A stretch of DNA of 64,000 nt from Mesorhizobium atlanticum. GTDB taxonomy: Bacteria; Pseudomonadota; Alphaproteobacteria; Rhizobiales; Rhizobiaceae. Shown here piece by piece: positions 59,487 through 64,000 of the stretch. The stretch is taken from contig NZ_QMBQ01000001.1 of assembly GCF_003289965.1 (NCBI RefSeq), positions 124,001 to 188,000 on the forward strand. Reading direction: 5' to 3'. Position numbers and translations under genes: made by a program. Positions within the stretch are counted from its first letter, which is position 1, and the number at the start of each line of letters is the position of its first letter. The notes under the pieces are model-generated. The model saw nothing but the letters and a program-made list of their open reading frames with translations, was not told the DNA's origin and did not search any database.

Positions 59487-60038
59487 TTTTTTCTCCTGGA
59501 TCGTGATTGGGAAGGACGCCGCCGGGACGATCCTTCGAGCACGCTACGGGTTCCAGTAACTGGAAGGTCAAGAGCGATGTCGCGGCAGAAGCGATCCCCG
59601 ACCGCAGTGACTTTTTTTGGGTGTTTTTGTCCGGTGGCGCAAAAAGCGATCCTGGACCGCCGCCCGATCGACTGGCCCACAACATTTCCGGCCTGCCTGT
59701 TTCAGGGCTTGCCGAACGGTCGCATTTTGACCCCAATCCGCCTCTAGCCGGCTGAAGATGTTGCGGTTCCGATCTTCACGGTTTCTTGACAGAGGCCGGA
59801 AAAACGGGCAGCAAGTCGGGTGAGGGAGAGCATTTTTACCGTGGCGAAGACCATGGAAGGCTCTTTTTTCGTATGGACCGTCGCCAAATCGGCGATTGGT
59901 GGAGGGATTGGTTAACCATCTTTGTCCATCTTTTGAATCAATCGGCAACAGACGCGTGAAGGTGCAGGGGGCACCAGCGAACTGTGATCGTGACGGGTGC
60001 CAGGTCCGCAAACCGGCATGCCGATTGAGAGTGGTCGT
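59487..60038. other. intergenic region before the DUF2778 gene
   Basis: About 550 bases without a convincing gene; minus-strand frames here are His/Arg/Pro-rich chance frames. A T-run (59600-59620) and a GGTTAACC half-palindrome (59911-59918) are visible, and the latter could be part of a promoter for the gene at 60039. No repeat was recognised. Confidence 0.4.
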
Positions 60039-61670
60039 ATGGCGTTTTTGCGTTTGAAAAACCGGGGTGACGCTCCTCAAGGGGGGGTAACTTCGAAAAA
60101 GTCTGGTCATCGTTGGGTCCTGGTGCCTGCTGTCGGCGCCGCCCTCGCCCTATGGTCCGCCGCCACCTTGGCGGGGCTCTATTCGGTGAGCACCTCGCTG
60201 ACCGCCGCTTCCAACGGATTGCCGCAAGGCATGCTTTCGCCGCGCACCATCGCGCTTGGCGACCAGCGCCGGCAGATCGCCAATGCCTGGGCGCCGCATC
60301 TTGGCGCCAATGGCGGCTACAGGGCGGCCTCGCTCACCGGGAGCTGCGATACAGGCTGCTTCAGCCTCGCGACAAGCTTCAGGCATGACGGCCAAGATCC
60401 TGAAAAACTTAAGAATAAAAGTGTCGAGGGCAAGATGGCGCGCCTCAGGCTGCCCTCGCCCGACAGCGTTGCGCATGAAAAGGTGGTCCTGGTGGCTTCG
60501 GCCGCCGGAGCCGCCGACCGCTTCGATGGCGTGGTGAAGCGCGCGGCGCTTTCGCCCCAGAAGCTTGCCGACGCCTTTGCCCGCGCAGAAAAAGCGCCGT
60601 TCCTGCTGGCCAGCCTGCCTTCGGCAAGTCGCTTCGGCGGCGCGCAGCCGGACGCCGCCCCGATCGAGGCCCGCTTCGGTCCGCAGCCGGCCGAAATCGG
60701 CGGCGCTTCCGACCTGGCGCTGGCGCTCGCCAACATCGCGCCTGAGGATACGGCGGATGTTCCGACCGCCGTCGCGTTGCAAAACGGCGACGCACCGGAT
60801 GTCGCCGGCCCCGATGCTGCTAACAATGCGGACAATGGCCAGGACGGCGCGTACCAGGTGGCCTCGCTGCCGCCGCAGGACGATTTGCCCGATACGATCG
60901 CCGTGCCCGGCCTTCGTCCGCGCACCACGCTCGAGCGCGCCACCGAGGCGCCCGTACAGAACGCGGCCAAGCCGCAGAAGCCTGAGGCCATGAAGCCGCA
61001 GGTCGCCAAGGCCAAGCCGCAGCCGGCCGAAGCCGACACCGCGCAAAGCGCGCCGACGGCGGCCTCGCCGAGAAGCGGCGACCAGGCCCTGCCGGGCGTG
61101 CCGAATTCGAAGCCGATAGTGGCGGATTCCAAGCCCGGCAAGCGCAAGGCGCAGGCATCGGAAATGCTCGCCTATGCCAAGCCGGACACGCCGGAGCGCG
61201 GTGGGCTGGGCAGTGCCTTCCGCAGCCTGTTCGACGGCCCTTCGACGGGCAATGGCGTCGCCGTCTACGATATCTCGGCAAGGACCGTTTACATGCCCGA
61301 CGGCTCAAGGCTCGAGGCGCATTCGGGACTGGGCTCGATGGTCGACCAGCCGCGCTTCGTCAACCGCAAGAATGTCGGCCCGACGCCGCCGGATACCTAC
61401 AATCTGTCGCTGCGTGAATCACGCTTCCATGGCGTCGAGGCCATCAGGCTCACGCCGGCCAGCGGCAGCAACAAATATGGCCGCAACGGCTTGCTTGCCC
61501 ACACCTACATGCTGCGCGGCGGCCGCGCGGAATCCAATGGCTGCGTCGTGTTCAAGGACTATCACCGCTTCCTTGCCGCCTATAAAAGCGGCAAGATCAA
61601 GCGCCTTGTCGTCGTCCCACGCCTGACAAGTTCCCCCACCCGGGTGGCCCAGGAGGGCCGCCAGGGTTAA
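60039..61670 (+). CDS. DUF2778 (Tlde1-like) peptidoglycan enzyme with long linker (543 aa)
   Basis: A basic N-terminus and one transmembrane helix (about 28-50, WVLVPAVGAALALWSAATLAGL) anchor a long Ala/Pro/Gln-rich periplasmic linker (about 150-390). The C-terminal 150 residues are DUF2778: GLGSMVDQPRFVNRKNVGPTPPDTYNL, NKYGRNGLLAHTYMLRG and ESNGCVVFKDYHRFL with the catalytic Cys502 and a His. DUF2778 proteins include L,D-transpeptidase-like toxins (Tlde1) and rhizobial envelope proteins. The anchor and linker suggest a cell-wall housekeeping role. Confidence 0.82.
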   Translation: MAFLRLKNRGDAPQGGVTSKKSGHRWVLVPAVGAALALWSAATLAGLYSVSTSLTAASNGLPQGMLSPRTIALGDQRRQIANAWAPHLGANGGYRAASLTGSCDTGCFSLATSFRHDGQDPEKLKNKSVEGKMARLRLPSPDSVAHEKVVLVASAAGAADRFDGVVKRAALSPQKLADAFARAEKAPFLLASLPSASRFGGAQPDAAPIEARFGPQPAEIGGASDLALALANIAPEDTADVPTAVALQNGDAPDVAGPDAANNADNGQDGAYQVASLPPQDDLPDTIAVPGLRPRTTLERATEAPVQNAAKPQKPEAMKPQVAKAKPQPAEADTAQSAPTAASPRSGDQALPGVPNSKPIVADSKPGKRKAQASEMLAYAKPDTPERGGLGSAFRSLFDGPSTGNGVAVYDISARTVYMPDGSRLEAHSGLGSMVDQPRFVNRKNVGPTPPDTYNLSLRESRFHGVEAIRLTPASGSNKYGRNGLLAHTYMLRGGRAESNGCVVFKDYHRFLAAYKSGKIKRLVVVPRLTSSPTRVAQEGRQG

Positions 61671-61680
61671 GCCTGCTCCC

Positions 61681-61701
61681 GCCGGCGAACATGTCGCCGG
61701 C
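61681..61701 (+). terminator. hairpin after the DUF2778 gene
   Basis: GCCGGCGA (61681-61688) and TCGCCGGC (61694-61701) form an eight-base stem followed by ATTTG, ten bases after the stop. The T tract is short. Confidence 0.45.
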
Positions 61702-61916
61702 ATTTGTCAGTCCCCACTTGCCGATCCGAACGGGCCTCGCGCCAAAATGCGCTCGGGCCACCCCATGCCGTCGCGGCCTGCAGCCATGACGGCAACCTCA
61801 CCTGGGAAGCGATAACGACCCTTCCCAGGACGTAGATATGGCGCAGCCCGGGCTTGCGGCAAGCCCCCGGGCATGGCGTATCAACGCTGCTCCGAAAAAG
61901 AAAAACGGAGCACGGA

Positions 61917-63164
61917 ATGCGGATCTTGCTATCGACTTACGGCTCGCGCGGCGACGTCGAGCCATTGGCGGCGCTCGGCGCGGCCTTGCAGGCGCATGGC
62001 GTCGAGGCCCGGGTGAGCGCGCCGGGCGACGCGGAGTTCGCCGCGCTTCTGGAGCGCGCCGGCGTGTCGCTGGCGCCGGCTTTCGCGCCGGTGCGCGAAT
62101 GGGCGAAGGAGATGGTCAAACGGTCACGATCGGCATCGCCCGAGGACAGGGCCAGGCTCATCTCCGGCCAGGCGGCCGAGATCGCCGCCAGGCAATGTGA
62201 GGCGCTGAGCGCGGCCGCCGAAGGCTGCGATGCGGTGGTGGCGTTCGGCCTCTTCCCGTCCTGCGCCGCCGCGCGGCTGGTCGCGGAACAACGCGGCATG
62301 CGCTACATGCTCGGCACGTTCTGCCCCATCTGGTTGCCGTCGCAGCACAACCGGCCGCATGAATATCCAAGCCATCCGCTGCCGGCCGGCGCGACCGATA
62401 ACCGGCTGCTGTGGGAAACAGATATCCGGACCAAGAACGCGCTCTTCGGTGAGGCGGTCAACGGCCAGCGCGCATTGCTCGGACTGCCGCCGGTGGAGAA
62501 TGTGCGGGATTATGTCTACGGCAATCCCGTCCTGCTCGCCTGCGATCCGGTGCTGGGGCCATGGCTGCCCTCGGACCTGATCGACGCCGTGCAGACCGGC
62601 GCCTTGATCCTGCCGGACGAACGGCCCCTCCCCGATCGGCTCAACGCGTTCCTCGATGCCGGTCCGCCGCCGGTCTATATCGGCTTCGGCTCGATATCGG
62701 TCGCGAGCGAAGCCGGCCGCACGGCCATCGGGACGATCCGCGCCAGAGGCCTTCGCGCGGTCCTCGCGCGTGGCTGGGCCGGGCTCGGCCTCGTCGACGA
62801 TGGCGACGACTGCCTTGAGATCGGCGAGGTCAACCAGCAGGCGCTGTTCGGCCGCGTCGCCGCTGTTGTCCATCACGGCGGCGCCGGCACGACCGTTGCC
62901 GCCGCGCGGGCCGGAGCGCCGCAGCTGATCGTGCCGCAGATCGGCGACCAGCCCTATTGGGCCAAGCGTGCCGCCGAGCTAGGCATCGGCGCCGCGCATG
63001 ACGGCCCGATGCCGACGACGGAGTCATTATCGGCCACGTTGGACGTGGCGCTGGCGCCCGAAACCCGCGCTCGTGCGGCGGCGGTAGCTGGCAAAATCCG
63101 CGCCGACGGCGCCGAGGTGGCGGCAAGGCTGCTGATTGAATTGCTCGGCCAATCCAGCCGGTAA
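61917..63164 (+). CDS. UGT/MGT-like glycosyltransferase (GT1 family, 415 aa)
   Basis: GGAG precedes the ATG. MRILLSTYGSRGDVEPLAALGAALQAHG is the N-terminal GT-B motif of GT1 enzymes; the C-terminal half has GFGSISV, ARGWAGLG, VNQQALFGRVAAVVHHGGAGTTVAAARAGAPQ (in parts) with the sugar-nucleotide signature HHGGAGTT. It should transfer a sugar from a nucleotide donor to a small acceptor, such as a sterol, flavonoid or macrolide; the acceptor cannot be told. Confidence 0.9.
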   Translation: MRILLSTYGSRGDVEPLAALGAALQAHGVEARVSAPGDAEFAALLERAGVSLAPAFAPVREWAKEMVKRSRSASPEDRARLISGQAAEIAARQCEALSAAAEGCDAVVAFGLFPSCAAARLVAEQRGMRYMLGTFCPIWLPSQHNRPHEYPSHPLPAGATDNRLLWETDIRTKNALFGEAVNGQRALLGLPPVENVRDYVYGNPVLLACDPVLGPWLPSDLIDAVQTGALILPDERPLPDRLNAFLDAGPPPVYIGFGSISVASEAGRTAIGTIRARGLRAVLARGWAGLGLVDDGDDCLEIGEVNQQALFGRVAAVVHHGGAGTTVAAARAGAPQLIVPQIGDQPYWAKRAAELGIGAAHDGPMPTTESLSATLDVALAPETRARAAAVAGKIRADGAEVAARLLIELLGQSSR

Positions 63165-63166
63165 GC

Positions 63167-63925
63167 TCACTGCGTGGTCAGTTCCGCCAGCGCCCTTTGC
63201 AGGGGCGCTGGCGAGATCTGGATCGGACCTGAAAAGGGCGAGTCCATGTCGATGATCAGATAGATCGCCGCGGCCACCAGCGCCGCGGAAATGAGGCATG
63301 TGAAGACGACGGTTCCATTGCGCGGCGCCCTGAAACCGAAGCTGGCGAAGATCAGCGTCAGCCAGGCGACGAGCAGGACGATCAACGGCGTGGGAATGGC
63401 GCCTTCGGACTGCTCGGCGAGTATCCAGCGTTGCTCGACCAGCTTTTGCAGCTGCTGTGTCGCGGCCTGCTGCGCAGCGTTTTGCCTGGCATCTGTGGGC
63501 GTCAATCCGGCCATGAGGTCGCCGACCTGATTGAGCAGCAGTTCCGACAGCCTGTTGGGGACGACGGTCGTGTCGCTGTCGGCCGTGGAGGTCTCGACGA
63601 CGCGCTGGACATAGGCCGTGAGCGACTGTCGGGCGCTGTCCGCCTCCGGGCCATAGTGTCGGAGCGTTCGGTCGAGCAGAATGAGATCGGTGGCGAAGGT
63701 GTGCACGTTGCCGTTGATGGACTCGAATGTGTTCTTGGCCGAGTTGATCATCAGGCCGAGCACAAGCGAGGACATCACCACGAAAAGGTTCGCGGCAAGC
63801 CGCACCACCGCGCTGGTGTCGTCCCCAAGGTGATGGGCAGGGAAGCGCTCGTGCACCATCAGGCTGACCAGCGAGGCCCCGGCCAGGCAAGCAAAGATCG
63901 CTGTCCCTACAAGCACTTCGCCCAT
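63167..63925 (-). CDS. DUF4239 family membrane protein (252 aa)
   Basis: Four hydrophobic segments: about 4-22, 42-62, 180-203 and 208-228, with a charged soluble region between the second and third that contains a helical Gln/Ala stretch (ARQNAAQQAATQQLQKLVEQ). MDSPFSGPIQISPAPLQRAL near the C-terminus is a hallmark of DUF4239 (bestrophin-like). Function unknown. It converges with the glycosyltransferase, two bases apart. 63926-64000 holds only its upstream region. Confidence 0.85.
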   Translation of the reverse strand: MGEVLVGTAIFACLAGASLVSLMVHERFPAHHLGDDTSAVVRLAANLFVVMSSLVLGLMINSAKNTFESINGNVHTFATDLILLDRTLRHYGPEADSARQSLTAYVQRVVETSTADSDTTVVPNRLSELLLNQVGDLMAGLTPTDARQNAAQQAATQQLQKLVEQRWILAEQSEGAIPTPLIVLLVAWLTLIFASFGFRAPRNGTVVFTCLISAALVAAAIYLIIDMDSPFSGPIQISPAPLQRALAELTTQ

Positions 63926-64000
63926 GGCTGATATTGTAGCCGAGGCGCAGCGCTTGCCAATCGGCTGCGCAGCGGCTGAATCAGCGTCGAAGCATAAGTA

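Noticed and set aside
59568..60110. 180-codon minus-strand frame before the DUF2778 gene
   Set aside because: Basic, Pro/His-rich sequence with no ribosome site or family resemblance, overlapping the start of the opposite gene.

Overview
The window is a high-GC alphaproteobacterial chromosome segment, most likely from a Mesorhizobium-like member of the Hyphomicrobiales. Supporting signs are the BA14K, DUF982 and Usg proteins, HrcA-type (CIRCE) and ROSE-type heat-shock control beside a GroESL operon, minCDE preceded by a perfect CtrA-type site, a GAAC-N7-GAAC SOS box, and several copies of a RIME-like palindromic repeat typical of rhizobial intergenic DNA. No rRNA, tRNA, CRISPR array or intact insertion sequence was seen. 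This species assignment is an inference from gene content.

Layout. 1-6.2 kb: the tail of a membrane protein, small hypothetical genes, a NarL-type two-component pair, two tandem Gly/Asn-rich exported paralogues and a decayed RhtA/EamA exporter. 6.8-11.8 kb: a tightly overlapped four-gene glycan operon (acyltransferase, two GT2 glycosyltransferases, ABC exporter). 12.2-14.4 kb: minC-minD-minE on the minus strand. 14.6-28.6 kb: a lipoprotein, an FAD-linked oxidase, a double-BA14K protein, a KamA/EpmB-like radical SAM enzyme, a class C beta-lactamase-like hydrolase, two VOC proteins each paired with a divergent regulator, an acyl-CoA synthetase, an exported protein and a coiled-coil protein. 29.0-36.3 kb: a protein-folding island with two Hsp20 genes behind an RpoH-like promoter and ROSE-like thermometer, usg, CIRCE-groES-groEL, three small genes and htpG. 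36.4-42 kb: a glutamine amidotransferase, a second serine hydrolase, an ABC-F ATPase, a 2OG-Fe(II) oxygenase, an AhpD-like protein and OsmC. 42.1-45.1 kb: a hydroxycinnamate (ferulate/p-coumarate) module with CoA ligase, hydratase-lyase and a divergent MarR regulator flanking twin palindromes. 45.3-50.8 kb: a GGDEF-EAL protein, an AcpA-type phosphoesterase and a di-haem peroxidase. 51-57.3 kb: mostly small genes, including tandem 80-residue paralogues, an HxlR/RibD-like divergent pair, a 59-residue gene under a LexA-type box, SRAP, YqaA-like, PAP2 and DUF2127 proteins. 57.4-64 kb: multicopper oxidase with cytochrome c, a DUF2778 peptidoglycan-type enzyme, a UGT-like glycosyltransferase and a DUF4239 membrane protein.

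The most coherent themes are stress and proteostasis (29-36 kb), envelope and glycan functions (4-12 kb, 57-64 kb), cell-cycle-linked division placement (minCDE) and aromatic acid use (42-45 kb). Several small genes too short for routine ORF calling (59 and 48 residues) are included.
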